Below are positions 47,316 through 59,560 of a stretch of DNA of 64,000 bases, piece by piece. The stretch comes from Trileptium ribeirensis (lineage: Eukaryota > Nematoda > Enoplea > Enoplida > Thoracostomopsidae): contig JASANE010029356.1 in the NCBI GenBank assembly GCA_030248225.1, positions 149,701 to 213,700 on the forward strand, given 5' to 3'. The position numbers were made by a program, and so were the translations under genes. Each line of letters opens with the position of its first letter. Positions within the stretch are counted from its first letter, which is position 1. The notes beneath the pieces are model-generated. The model saw only the letters and a program-made list of their open reading frames with translations, had not been told where the DNA came from and searched no databases.

Positions 47316-47447
47316 TCCTCAGCGTCATAAAATACATCAGCAGGCAAAATTTTTGTCATGATCGGAACTTTATAATTTTCCTGCTCTTCCTTCATCGACT
47401 CTTCAGCTTGCTGCTTTTGTTCGCTGTCGTGATAAAAAATTGCTGAC
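47316..47447 (-). CDS. msrA: Penultimate exon of methionine sulfoxide reductase A (arm 1, open)
   Basis: Acceptor TTGTTTTAG|GTCAGC at 47447 and donor GAGGA|GTAAGT at 47316. The exon is 132 nt: one base, 43 codons, two bases. It reads SAIFYHDSEQKQQAEESMKE, then VPIMTKILPADVFYDAE. This is the MsrA core (S-A-I-F-Y-H ... E-Q ... P-I-x-T-x-I-x-P-A-x-x-F-Y-x-A-E-D-Y-H-Q), just before the YHQKY motif of the next exon. Reading frame, splice sites and family residues are all kept, so this copy was under selection until recently or still is. I searched the arm upstream for the GCFWG and NPTYHN parts and did not find them. Confidence 0.88.
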
Positions 47448-47999
47448 CTAAAACAATAATACCATAATTATTACAACGGCGCATGAATAGCGATCTGTAT
47501 TTCGTCAAACAGCAATCAACCACTGTGCAAATCCTTTTTGTGTGTTTGCGTCGAACATTGGCAGATTTTAATAAATAATTATCTTTCGATCATTTCCTGT
47601 CCAAACTTTCACAAAACCGGGTAGAACCAGAAACGCGGACTTTCCACCATTTGAATACCTTCCAACATTTTGAGCTTGCACTTTTGCCAGACGTTCCCGC
47701 CAAAAAATGAACTTGTCTTATCAAAGTCAAAAGTTTGTTATATAATTTTGTCACAGCGACAGTATTCGAGCTATGAGCCAAAGCTTAAAAATTCCTCAAG
47801 CTAATGTTAAAAATGTTGATTATGCAAATACAACAAAATATGATTAAATCTATGTTATATAAAACAGCACACATAAATTTTACAATACATACAAAAAGGA
47901 ATTAGGTAAATTCAATATAGAGTCGTACTAAACTCTGAATGTGCAATCTATCGGCTATATATTAGTCTAATTCTCTGTAATGGAGTGAAACTATGTTTT

Positions 48000-48208
48000 T
48001 ATTATGCAACATGGTTTTTTAAACATTGTCACTATTTCTAATGCTAGCTTGAAAATACATGCAAGACAGTAAAACTACCTGAAATATGGCAATATTTATA
48101 TATTTTAGGCAAAAGTTATTCACCTCCACTTTAAAATTTCCCCGAGAATGAGCATGGGGCCTCATCGAAGTCGTCCTTCCACTTTTTGGAGGACTGTGGA
48201 CAGGCAAT
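48000..48208 (+). mobile_element. Half copy of the CTGGCCTGTCCACAG MITE (arm 1)
   Basis: 'CACTATTTCTAATGCTAGCT', 'GAGAATGAGCATGGGG' and 'GGAGGACTGTGGACAGGC' match 24060-24267. The final CCAG is lost. Confidence 0.7.
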
Positions 48209-48859
48209 ATATAATAATGCCACAATAATAACATGGCTGACATTTGGCTCCTCTTGTAAGCTGATACTCAATATAGATGTGTATGTTCCTCTAAATTACA
48301 TATTTAGCACTCAGAATTCGCAACATTGGCGATAAGACTAACTATTTGTATAGACTATTCCTGATACTTAGCACGCAACACGCAAATAAACAAATGAAGA
48401 AAATATATTCTTGAAATCGTGTTCGCCACCCGAACACATTGAAGAGCTTTGGAAAATCACTAAATATTGGGCTAGCTCTGGATAACCAAACTATCGTATT
48501 CAGCGTATTGGAAAAACTACAGTCCCGACAAAAATAAATGCAATCGGAAATGATCGAAATGGAAATTAATCGAAATTTCGTTTCGTCGCATTAGATCAAA
48601 AATAATCGATATTTTACATGTTTGAATTTTATCTAATTACTCGAAAATCGAAAGAATCAAAATTTTGTTTGATTGAAATCAATCGAAATTTCAATCGATC
48701 ATGTTGCACTTATTTCTGGCCGAGACATAAGAGACCATTACTGATGCTCTTATGACCTGATCAATGAACAAGCGATCGAAGTATACCGGACATGGAAGAT
48801 TCTGTCCAGGAAGGAATGGATGCAAATGTGGAATGAGCTGAGCCATCAAATCAAAATGA

Positions 48860-50480
48860 CCGTCGATGCTGAAAGGCACAGGCGTTTCTCTCCACATGGA
48901 ACAGGGAGATGAATACTGCTTTTGAATAGCGGCTCAAAGGAGAAGGATAATGTTCGACCCCGCCCCAGTGTTCCTTGGTCTCATATATATCAACACTAAC
49001 GTTCAGAAACCATGTCAGAAGCGTCGTGAAAAAGATGGAGCAGAGAATAAAATCTTTTGCGAGCTGTCATTGAAAAATCATTGTGGAAAACAAGGAAGGC
49101 TACTTTACCTCAGTTTTTGTCGTTCATTTGCAGAGTATAGTGCAAACTCTAATATGCGCATGTTCAACAAACATGGAGAAGATCATACTGAAGAAAAAAG
49201 TGGCAAACATGTTAATTACTGGTTGCGGCATAAACACCCGTATAGTATCATAGTTGAAGCTAATCTACAACCTTTTGCATACCGAGCAGGGGAACTTGCA
49301 AGAATAGCGTATGAAAGGACACCGAGACTACCGAATTGCAACCTACGGAAAGATGTTCTAAAACTGCACTGAAAAGCGAACCTCTAAGCCTCAGTGGCGA
49401 CAGTCAGCGAAACAGTAGGCGGATAACTGTAGACTAAGAGACTATGGACATGAAAAGGTCAAACACTTCCTCAAAGCAACGTGGGAGTGTGACCATTGCG
49501 TTATCTTCAACGAAACTATGATCGAGCCCGTCAAGAAAGAACAGCCTCCGAAGCGGCTAAGCGAAGTCTTCCAGAAAACCAGGTTGGCACTACTAATGCC
49601 GCAACTACAGTATTAGACGAACGGGTCAACACAGGCTGGAACAAGCGATAATGATACTACTGTGATCGAATTCGATTACAGGATGGCCAGAAGAAAGGTG
49701 TCACTAGCAGCATGAAAAGTAACCAGAAGTTGTAAAACTGAACTAATTTCCATACACACAGCCCTGTCGATTGCCAACGACAGACAAATCTGTGGTCAAC
49801 TTGCAAGAGGAAGTAACATCATCTTCACTGACTGGAAATCGTCTATACAGAAACTAGCAAAATGGTCAATATAAACAGCACGACAAGATCTCTACTGAGG
49901 TCTGCGAGTTCATCATCGCCATCTCCAGCGGAATAACGCAAATTTAGTTCTCCAATGGGTACCAGGGCACAGTAATATCGAAGAAAATGAAGCAGCAGAT
50001 ATCATAGCGAAAGCTGGATCAGCCAAACCTCAGCAAATGTACAAATGGATTTTGTATCGGCAGAGTTAACAATCAGAAGACGATACAAGGAAAATGAGCA
50101 GTAGAGCCGTATTACAATTACTCCACCTACGTTACAGCAGCTGAAGAGAATGGGCTTTCCGCGAACAACAGCGTATTCTGTCCTAGTTCCGAATGTGCGG
50201 CAAATCCCTGCTGCTAGGTAGCTACAGGAAATTCATCATCGAAAATGACCAACAAGCTGATCGTTTCTGTTAGAGCGCCGACGAGACTTTCACACACTTA
50301 TTCAATGACTGCCGGGAACTGAAGTTACATCGAAACCAGCTTCTACATGAGGAAATCCCAATGAAGACTTTATACGAGAATTCGTATAATGCACATCAAT
50401 TCTTATCTCGAATTGGGGTCATTCCTAGTCGCCTACGACCTCCGTGGTCAAGGTGCTAGCACCAAAAAAGATTACTGAAC
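48860..50480 (+). mobile_element. Decayed non-LTR retrotransposon with RNase H remnant (arm 1)
   Basis: Frames on the plus strand, broken by stops, include WVPGHSNIEENEAADIIAKA near 49960 (the RNase H C-terminal motif V-P-G-H-x-x-I-x-x-N-E-x-A-D) and DETFTHLFNDCRELKLHRNQ near 50290 (the C-terminal motif E-T-x-x-H-L-x-x-x-C-x-x-L of non-LTR RT proteins). The open 140-codon frame 48950-49372 lies upstream and is of unknown kind. The mirror copy is 51700-53330. No complete RT domain is seen. Confidence 0.7.
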
Positions 50481-50499
50481 CCCTGCACGCAATACAAAA

Positions 50500-51070
50500 C
50501 CAAACAATTGAAAACAGATTACATTTTAGATAACGGATTCGTCAATCACAAAACTCTTAAAACTGTAGGAAAAAATAGTAACTTGGGCTCTAGATACAAA
50601 ATCATCGTATGCATTGTGTTAGATAGCCTAATAGACACTCGTTGTGAAAAATCAATCACTAGCATATTGAAATTGGAAAAATCTATATTTGTAGCAAAAT
50701 GCGGGCGAACTATATTTGGGCCCAGAAAAAAGTGTTGTTCAGCAAAGATGTAGATCTCGACGAGCTGATTCTGTTTTTGCACATTTGTGTTTTTGATGCG
50801 AAATTTGTGCCGTCGAGCGAAACACTGGTATATACCCACATGCCCCGATCTGGCAAAGAAATCTTAAAAGCATGTTTTTGCCATCTTGATTAGAAAAATA
50901 CCGTCGAAGCTGATATTTTCTTTTGCTACTGAACAAAAAGAATTTTGTTAAAATACATCCACACGAAGATGAGCTACGAGTAAGCAACAGGCAATAGGAA
51001 ATTTTCACGATTTCGCCTAGTGCCTTCAGTGGAAACTCCGCTCGCCCCGTTTCAACAATATAAAAAATCT
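50500..51070. repeat. Dispersed family X tail module next to palindrome centre
   Basis: 'GAAACACTGGTATATACCCA', 'AGGAAATTTTCACGATTTCG' and 'CAGTGGAAACTCCGCTCG' repeat phrases from 28200-28500 and 45034-45300. Frames of 64-138 codons here are by-products. Confidence 0.5.
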
Positions 51071-51142
51071 CTGAAGAAAGCGCAGTTTCTGCACAACATC
51101 GCCAGCGAAAAAACGCTACCATGAAGCCTTTTATAATGCTGG

Positions 51143-51174
51143 AACGGAAGCACATCTAATATCTGTTACTTAGA
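51143..51174. other. 32-bp spacer at the palindrome centre
   Basis: The 29 bases ending at 51142 (through CTACCATGAAGCC) are repeated exactly inverted starting at 51175, so the two arms meet around this short loop. Confidence 0.85.
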
Positions 51175-51699
51175 CCAGCATTATAAAAGGCTTCATGGTA
51201 GCGTTTCACTAGCAAATATTTGCAAACTGCGCTTCTTCGACTTTTTTCTGTTTAAAACGGGCACAGCTCCAAGTTTTCCACTGACACTAGGCGAAATCGT
51301 GAAAATTTCCTATTCCTGTTGCTTTCTCGTAGCTCATCTTCATATCAATGTATTTTAACAATTTCTTTTGTTCAAGTAGCGGAATATCAGCTTCGAAGCA
51401 TCTTTTTCATCGCAATCAAACACTGCTTTCGTTTTCCAGATCGGCATGGGGTATATACCAGGTTCACTCAACGGCACAAATTTCGCACAAACCAAATGTG
51501 CAGAAACAGAATAAGCTCGTCAAGATCTACATCTTGCGGACGACGCACTTTTTCTGGGCCCAATATAGTCGCCGCCGTTCTCAATATCAGACGGATCAAT
51601 ATGCAGGATTATTTCACAACGAGGTATCTGCTATCTAACACAATGCATAATAATATCTAGCAGAGTACTATTTTCCACAGTTAGACTGGATTACCGGAT

Positions 51700-53330
51700 C
51701 CGTATCTAAAATGGATCTGTTCAATCTGGCATTACGGCGGGGTCAGAATGTTTGCTTCTGGCGCCGTGACCATAGAGGTTATGGCGACCTAGAATTAGCT
51801 CAGCTCGAGATAAAAGATGTTGTGCATTATATGGATTCTCGAATGAAGTCGTCGTCGGCTAGAAGCTGGTTTCGATGTAACGTCAGTTCCCGGCAGGCAT
51901 TGAATAAGTGTTTGACAGTCTCGTGGGCGCTCCCACAGAAACAGCAGTACCCGGGATCAGGTTGTGGGTCATTTCTGGTGACCAAGTTTCTCTAGCTACC
52001 TAGCAGTAGGATTTGCCGCCCGTTCGGGACTGGTATAGAATACGCTGCTGTTCGCAGGTGGGCCCCTTCTCCATAGCTGCTGGAACGCTGGTGGAGTAAC
52101 TGTATTGCGGCTTTTGCTCTGGTGCCCATTTTCATTGTATCGTATTCTAATTGCCGATACAATGTCGAGCGGTACATCCTGCTGAGATTTGGCTGCTCCA
52201 GCTTTCGCTGTGTTATCTACTCCTTCATTTTCCTTTATATTACAGTGTCCTGGTACCCGTTGGAGGACTAGATTGGCCTTCTTTTGGCTGGCCATGTCGA
52301 TGATGAACTGTCAAACCTTTGTAGGGATCTTCTCGTGCTGTTTATATAGGGCATTTGCCAGTTTCTGTACAGATAATGATGTTCTTGCAAGTTGACCACT
52401 GGTTTGTCTGTCCTTGCCCGTCGACAGGGCTGTGTGTGTATGGCGATTAGTTCAGTTTTACAGCTGCTGGTTACTTTTCCGATTTCCAATGACAGCTCCC
52501 GTCTGGCCATCCTGTAATCGAATTCGATTCACAGTAGTATCATTATCGCTTGTTCCAGCCTGTGTTGACCCGTTCATCTAAATCTGTAGTTGCGGCGTTG
52601 AGTAGTGCCAACTCGTTTTATCGAAGAACTCGCTTCACCGCTTCGGAAGCTGTTCTTCTTTGACGGGCTCGATCATAGTTTCGTTGAAGATAACGCAATG
52701 GTCACACTCCCACGTTGCTTGAGGAAGTGTTTGACCTTTTCATGTCCGTCGTCTTTATTCTCACCTCTTTTCACTGACTGTCGCCACTGAGGCTTAAGAG
52801 GTTCGCTTTCAGGTGTCAGTTCGGAGACGTCTTTCCATAGGTTGCAATTCGGTAGTCTAGGTGTCCTTTCATACGCTATTTCTGCAAGTTCCCCTGCTCG
52901 GTATGCAAAAGGTCTGAAGAGTGGCTTTCAACTCCTGATTGCTCCTTGCAGATCTTTATGCCGCAACCAGTAATTAACATGTTTTCCACTTTTTCTTCAG
53001 TATGATCTTCTCCATGTTTGTTGAACGTGCGCATATTTAGAGTTTGCACTATACTCTGCAAATGAACGAAAAGAACTTGAGGGTAAAAATAGCCTTCCTT
53101 GTTTTCCACCAATGATTTTTCAATGACAGCTCTTAAAATCTTTTGGTCTCTGCTCCATCTTTTTCACGACGCTTATTCTGACATGGTTTCTGAACGTTAG
53201 TGTTGATATATATGACCAAGGAACACTGGGCGGGGTCAAACATTCTCCTTCTCCCTTAAGCCGCTATTCAAAAGCAGTATTCATCTCCCTGTTCCATGTA
53301 AAGAAAAAACGCTGCCTTTTCAAGCATGAC
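51700..53330 (-). mobile_element. Decayed non-LTR retrotransposon with RNase H remnant (arm 2)
   Basis: Minus-strand frame 51996-52295 carries VPGHCNIKENEGVDNTAKAG, the RNase H C-terminal motif, and 52268-52510 carries the preceding RNase H part (MARRELSLEIGKVTSSCKTE, LIAIHT). Frameshifts differ from those in arm 1, so both copies decayed separately after the duplication. Confidence 0.72.
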
Positions 53331-53982
53331 AGTCATTTGATTTGATAGGCTCCACTCATTTGCCACATTTAAGTCCATTCCTACCTGGACAGAATCTCCA
53401 TGTCCGGTATTCTCAATCACTTGTTCATTGAATCGGCATCAGAGCATCAGTAATCGTCTCTATGTCTCAACAAGATGGTAACATGATCGATTGAAATTTC
53501 GATTGATTTCAATCAAACAAATTTGATTCTTTCAATTTTCGAGTAATTCAATTGAAGTCAAACATGTAAAAATATCGTATTTTTGATCTAATGCAACAAA
53601 ACGAAGAATTTCAAATTAATTTCCATTTCGATCATTTCCGATTGCATTTAGTTTTGTCGGGACTGTAGTTTTTCCAATACGCTGAATAAGATAGTTTGGT
53701 TATCCAAAGCCCACCCAATATTTTAGTGATTTTCCAAAGTTCTTCAATGTGTTCGGGTGGCAAACACGGAGTCAAGAATATATATTTTCTTAATTTGTTT
53801 ATTTGCGTGTGTCGTGCTAAGTATCAGGAATAGTCTATACAAATAGACTTAGTGTTTATCGCCAATGTTGCGTATTCTTGGTGTTAAATATGTAATTCAA
53901 AGGAACATACACATCTATATTGAGTATCAGCTTACACAGGAGCCAAATGTCAGCCATGTTATTATTGTGGCATTATTATATA

Positions 53983-54190
53983 TTGCCTGTCCGCGGTCCT
54001 CCAAAAAGTGGAAGAACGACTTAGATAAGGCCCCATGCTCATTCTAGGGGAAATTTTGAAGTGGAGGTGGATGACTTTTGCCTAAAATATATAAAATATT
54101 GCCATATTTCAGGTAGTTATATATTCTAGATTGTGCTTTAGAGCTAACACTAAAATAGTGACAATGTTAAAAAAGTATTTGATAAATTGG
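53983..54190 (-). mobile_element. Half copy of the CTGGCCTGTCCACAG MITE (arm 2)
   Basis: Mirror of 48000-48208, starting TTGCCTGTCCGCGGTCCTCC. Confidence 0.7.
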
Positions 54191-54744
54191 AAACATAGTT
54201 TCACTCCGTTTAAATTAAGACAATATATAGCAATAGATTGCACATTTAGGAGTTTCATACGACTCTATATTGAATTTACCTTAATTCCTTGTATGTATTG
54301 TAAAATTTATGTATGTTGCTGTACTTTTTTATATAACATAGTTAATCATGTTGTTGTATTTGCATAATCAACATTTTTAACATTAGCTTGAGGAAGTTGC
54401 AAGCTTTGGCTTCATGTGGCTCGAATACTGTCGCTGTGACGAAATTATATAACGAACTTTTGACTTTGATCAACAAGTTCATTTGGCGGGAACGTCTGGC
54501 AAAATTGCGGCTTCAAAATGTTCGAAAGGTGTTCAAATGGTGGAAAATTTGCCAGCGTTCTGGTTCTACCCGGTTTTGTGGAATTTCAACAGGAAATGAT
54601 CGAAAGATAATTATTTATTAAAATCTGCCAATGTTCAACGCGGAGACACAAAAAGGATTTGCACAGTGGTTGATATACTTTTTGACGAAATCCAGATCGC
54701 TATTCATACGCCATTAGCTATGAGTCTGGCTCTATTGTCTTACG

Positions 54745-54876
54745 GTCGGCAATTTTTTATCACGACAGCGAACAAAAGCAGCAAGCTCAAAAGTAGATGA
54801 AGGAAAAACAGGAAAATTATAAAGTTCCAATCATGACAAAAATTTTGCCTGCTAATGTATTTTATAACGCTGAGGA
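54745..54876 (+). pseudogene. msrA: Broken msrA penultimate exon (arm 2)
   Basis: Same length (132 nt) as 47316-47447 but the acceptor AG has become CG (TTACG|GTCGG), and a TAG interrupts the frame where arm 1 has TCG (Ser). Other changes turn EE to QK and D to N. The donor GTAAGT is kept. Nine differences by hand count; six read as G to A in the coding direction. Confidence 0.85.
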
Positions 54877-55712
54877 GTAAGTTATTATACCAAAAAAGTT
54901 AAACAATAACAGGAATTGAAGTTTTTGCATTGATTTAATTTACAATTGCTTCGTGGATATGCCGTGTAGCGGTTGTTTTATGCAATTATTCCATGAATCA
55001 GTGTTTGAAAATAACTAAGATTCAAATAGATGTTTTTTAGGTTTTGAATGTACCTTCGATATCTAACGTTTCAGTGCGCTTGATGAATTAATCATTTTTT
55101 TTCTGTTTTTTTTTGTTACTCTCAGTATTTGGTGTATTGGTTAACCAAAGTTCTGTATTAAAATACGAGGCGGAAAATGTCTGATTTCCTGAAAATGGTG
55201 CCTATCCCGGTATTCACGATTGTCATCGTTACCTTCATTGGCTGATATCAAATGCGTTTATTAGAAAATGTTGATAAATGTTCTTTCCCAGGAGTTTTTT
55301 AAGTTCACGTACTATGGAAAAGCACACCACACCTTAAATGAAGCCCAAAGGAAAATCATCAATTTTTTCAGTTTATCTTATGCATTTGTGATAATATTTT
55401 TACTTAGATCAACACGCTTGTTCATAATTTCCTGAAGCCCCATCCTACGTCAATGTTAATAATATTCTCGCCTGCAACCCAACTAACCACGTTTTGGGAA
55501 TCAGAAATACTGTTCGGCACAAGCTTGTATCTTCCAGCAGGCAGCGCACTTTGAATTTCAAACTAAACACGTGTACATTTTTTGGAGAAGATGATGTAAA
55601 GTGGATGTTTTATTGGTCTATTCACGGTATTAAGAAAGTTTTTCCAACAGTGGGCTTAGGCTGTACTATAAATCAAAAGCATTCTTTTTCTATCTTACAT
55701 TTGTATGATTCG

Positions 55713-55937
55713 CTACCACAAAAGTATTTATTGCGCCGAGTGACACCATTGTTCAACAGTATCAAGGCCTCGAAGGACCTGCACTGATCCGCTCACATGC
55801 GCGCGAAGTTGAACGGATGCTGTCGCGGTTTTGGCGAGAGGTGGGCGCAAGTTCCTGAGTCCAGGCACAATGAATTTGTCGCCGTTCAGATGGATTTCGA
55901 ACAATTGCTTGAGGAAAAAGCTGCTGCACGCCGCTGA
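55713..55937 (+). pseudogene. msrA: Broken msrA last exon (arm 2)
   Basis: LPQKYLLRRVTPLFNS is still readable but the acceptor AG is lost (GATTCG|CTACC), three bases are missing from YHQ, and several small indels shift the frame and bring a stop after KDLH. The final AAARR-TGA is kept at 55935-55937. Confidence 0.82.
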
Positions 55938-57498
55938 CAGAAGTTAGGCGTTTCATGTTGGTTTTGTAACGGTCAAGTTTTTCTAAATTATTTTTATGTT
56001 TCGGTTTGAGTATATAAAAGACAGGCAGGAATGTGTACAATGTATTTGTTTGTGTAATGGATATTTAAAAATATATTGTTTAAGGAAAATACAATTTACT
56101 TTTTTAATTTCCCAAAGAAAACGATTTTCGTTTAGTGAGAAGTTCACATAAAGATGCATACGTATCCTTATAACGCAATTGTGCAATGAATAGTGGTCTC
56201 GTTACAGTGCAGTTATCGTTAGCAGTTTAACAGTGGGGTTGTCAGCAGCCCCAGTATTTGTGCAGTGGTTTGCATGTTGAACCACATTAATAACACGTCT
56301 GCTAACTGGGTGACAGGTTCTCGCAATAAAAAAGTGCTGTATTTCGATCGAGCATGTTGTTGAGTTAGTCGCGAGCGAGAGGTTGCTCAGGATTTTCGAA
56401 AACAAACTATTAGAATTATCAATAATTTCTTTATATGTCAATTTTTTTTTTCGAGAGTCTCGAGCAAGCGACAGTGTTTGTCATGTTGGCTCTGCCAAGG
56501 AAATGCTATGATGGCACCGAATTAGGCCTTGATTTGTCGAAATCTCGACAAATTTCAATCATTTAGATTCGAATGTAACATTTTTGACTCGAACAGTGAA
56601 AATTAAATGGTATAGTGGCTACAAATTTTTAGTTGTACAATAACAAAAAAGTTGTTGTTTTCTTGTATGCAATTGATGCAACAAGTCTTGTCCATAAATA
56701 GCAAAAGCGAACATTATACGTAATGCATGCTTTCTGGTTGAAAATACTGCTAAAATAACTAAACTATTGTGTATTTAAGATTTCAGGAAATAAAAATCAA
56801 ATATTTCATATATTGCATAACTTTTTTAAGTGGTATTAGGTGGGTAAAGTTTAAAGAATTGATCGGCAATATGGTGCTCCAATCACTTATTAAAACAGAT
56901 AGAGCAGAGCTTCCACTGAGGCGTTCAGGGGAAAAACATAGAAAATGTCTTTTTCGACTGTCCCTGTCATTCATAGCTCATCTTCGGAAGGATGCATTTC
57001 GATCAAAAATTTTGCTCGATAGCAAAAGTGATGACGATATCCCCCTTAGTTGAACTCAGGTCCCACACCATCTCCCGGGTCAAATTTTCAAAAAACAGGT
57101 TTGTAATGGTTTTTAGCCAAATGTTGCCGTATGGATGCCAGTGTTTCGCAACCCATATCTCGCGACAGTTTTCACAGTGAAAAATGATCAGCTCATCGAG
57201 GATTTATAGCTCACCTGGCCACCACTTTTTGTGGGACTACTCCCTGGGTCGTATTGTGCTAGAATTATAGGCCGTCTACCCTTTTACAAGGAATAGCGCT
57301 TTTTCAAATTTCGGGATGTTTTATGGCGTGTTTTGCCTTGTAATGAGTGTCAATTAGACTATTAAAAGCACATAGGATATGATTGATTTTCTATCTAGAC
57401 TCCAACTGGACTACATTATTATGGGGTTTCAATGGTTTTACTGTCGAGGAAACCGGTTCTGAAATGTTCACTTTCATTTGTCATCATGAATCGTCTAT

Positions 57499-59062
57499 GG
57501 GCCATGTCACGAAACCATGTCATTTTAGTCGCGGGGGGGGGGGGGGGGCTACATCGGCACTTTTTTGCCCTCATACCACCAGTCTTTTGTAAGGAAATTT
57601 AATGTCGCTTTGATGTGTAGTAATAGCATATCCTCTATCATAACGAGGTATGGCGGACCTCTGTATCCCAAACAGCAGGAGCCAGATAGGCCCTCAACCC
57701 GGGTTGGTCAAATGAAGCCAAAAAACACATGTCCTAATATAAACGTTCGCCGTATCGCTAGCACGTGATACATATACGTGTTTTTCATTTCACTGTGATC
57801 CATTGGTATTTGCTAATTTTTCCGGAAAAACTTGGGAGTAAGCATCGACACTGAAAGCTGACGTCAAGCTTCCGAAAAGTTTTTCGTGACATGTAGCCCC
57901 CCCGACCAAGGTCAAATCTGGCAGCTTTCAGACGCTGGTAAATAACGTAAAAGTGCACTAGCGCCAAAAATGCTATATAACGGTAATCGCAATCAAGTAC
58001 AGGTGTTATTGAAAAAAAGAGCATCAGCGTCTGTCCATGTGTTATTTCATTATGAGGTCGAAGGTCATAAAATGCCAAACATGGGATGCAAAATGTAGCC
58101 CCCCCCGACCTGACCAAACTTAAATTCAAAAAAGCCAAATTTAGCATACAGTCTTACAATAGGCCGGATATAAACATAGTAAAGCCCCATGAGAATTGAC
58201 CCATCTATTAAAAATTTTTAATGAAAATGTAGCCCCCCGACCTGGCGTGTAGCCCCCCCCCCGATCGCATGTATAATAAAAGTAATCGAAGGTCGCAAGA
58301 ATCATATTAGTATATAAGTTCACCATCATTGCACTATGATACGGGGCCGTGCTGTTAACTGGGCAGCTAGCAAACCCTTCTCCCTGCCCGGCACATTCTA
58401 TTACACGCATTGTCCTTGGTATCATCACCTAAATGTAAACTGGTCATAGATCAATTGTATTTGTTTTACACCAGCTTACATTCTAGAATGTATAGAAGTA
58501 GCTAAAGTTTGGCGCGTTGCATGTTGTAGGAAGCTGTAGCCCCCCCGACCTAAGGCCTAAGCCCCCCCCGACTCAACATATCGGGGTGCCATTTTTTTAC
58601 AAGGCCTAAGGATCTGCCTGAAATTTTTTCTCATATGTCCCCTGCTCATGGTTTGTTTTTGAGATTATAATGGTATCTGTTGGTACTGTTTCCGTTGCGC
58701 TAGAAAACTTCTGCGACAGGCTTGTTCTAAATTGGTCGATTTTAACCCCAATAACGCCCCAGCAGCATCAATTTTAGGTCGCAAGTGCTCCAAATGGCTT
58801 GACTAGGACCATTTTGGATGGACTTGCATAAAAATAGACCATGGTTCGCGTGTCACTCCGTCAACGCTACTGAATAATGACTTATTTCGGATTAAAATTT
58901 GACCCCCAGGGGGCCCTTTCCAACCGTTTCGCATAGAGACCTCGATATTCGAAAAATTCAGGGTTTTTTACATCGGAAGGGCTCTACAGTGTACATTCGA
59001 AAACGTTTCATTTTGGCTTCAAAAGTGGTGTTTCAAAAGTACATGGTTTCGTGAAATGACCC
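57499..59062. mobile_element. 1.55-kb element with GGGTCATTTCACGAAACC ends (arm 2)
   Basis: Inverse of 43150-44704, again flanked by CTAT on both sides (57495-57498, 59063-59066). The G-tract motifs appear as TGTAGCCCCCCCGACC. Its presence with the same target duplication in both arms means it was there before the duplication. Confidence 0.8.
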
Positions 59063-59079
59063 CTATATAGGTTTTCCTG

Positions 59080-59560
59080 GAGGTTGGATACAATGATTTG
59101 GGTTTGAGAGTCCAGCGTGCATATTTCTTGCCATTTCATTGCTGTTCGATGGGTTTAGGTTCAATGAAACAGGATTTCCAGGATATAGTTTGTCTTAAGT
59201 TGTTTTACGCATTGCCACAGGGCATAAAGTATTACCTATATATTTTTTCGGTAGTTCGAATACAATAGTACGGTTATATAGAATCCATTCTTTAGCACGA
59301 GTATCTCATGCCTTTTCAGATGTTTTCGTTGGGTTTAGGGTCAATGAACCAGATTTCCAGAACATCTTCCATGTTCAGAACTCCGACACATCACTTCGAA
59401 AAATATATATGTTTTTTCGTGTGTGAAATACAGTGGTTTGGTTGTTATGGTGACAATCACGAATACATGATACGTGGTTCGCTTTTTCGATGGGTTGAGG
59501 TTTTCAATAGGTTCAGGATTCCAGAGGTTTTAGGGGTGGTATATGCACCAAGCACTCTCT
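59080..59560 (+). repeat. Dispersed family X in arm 2
   Basis: 'GGTTTTCCTGGAGGTTGGAT', 'TTCGGTAGTTCGAATACAAT' and 'TTCGTTGGGTTTAGGGTCAA' mirror 42680-43140. Confidence 0.6.

Larger units (their letters stand above)
41841..51142 (+). repeat. Giant palindrome, arm 1 (9.3 kb)
   Basis: GTAAACATGGGGGTTTCGG at 41841 pairs with the inverse ending at 60383, and the arm runs to GCCTTTTATAATGCTGG at 51142. Paired points give nearly constant coordinate sums (41953+60274, 46254+55937, 47447+54745, 51114+51203), so the arms are collinear with only small indels. Contents are given separately. Confidence 0.9.

Noticed and set aside
51143..51174. Assembly foldback artefact
   Set aside because: A read-through artefact would give nearly identical arms; here the arms differ throughout and carry different disabling changes. 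A join of two diverged haplotypes is less easily excluded and is listed as a test.
51711..51995. Plus-strand 94-codon frame with a CFW motif resembling the MsrA active site
   Set aside because: It is antisense to the 3' end of the arm 2 retrotransposon, and arm 1 does not keep it; the CFW match is chance.
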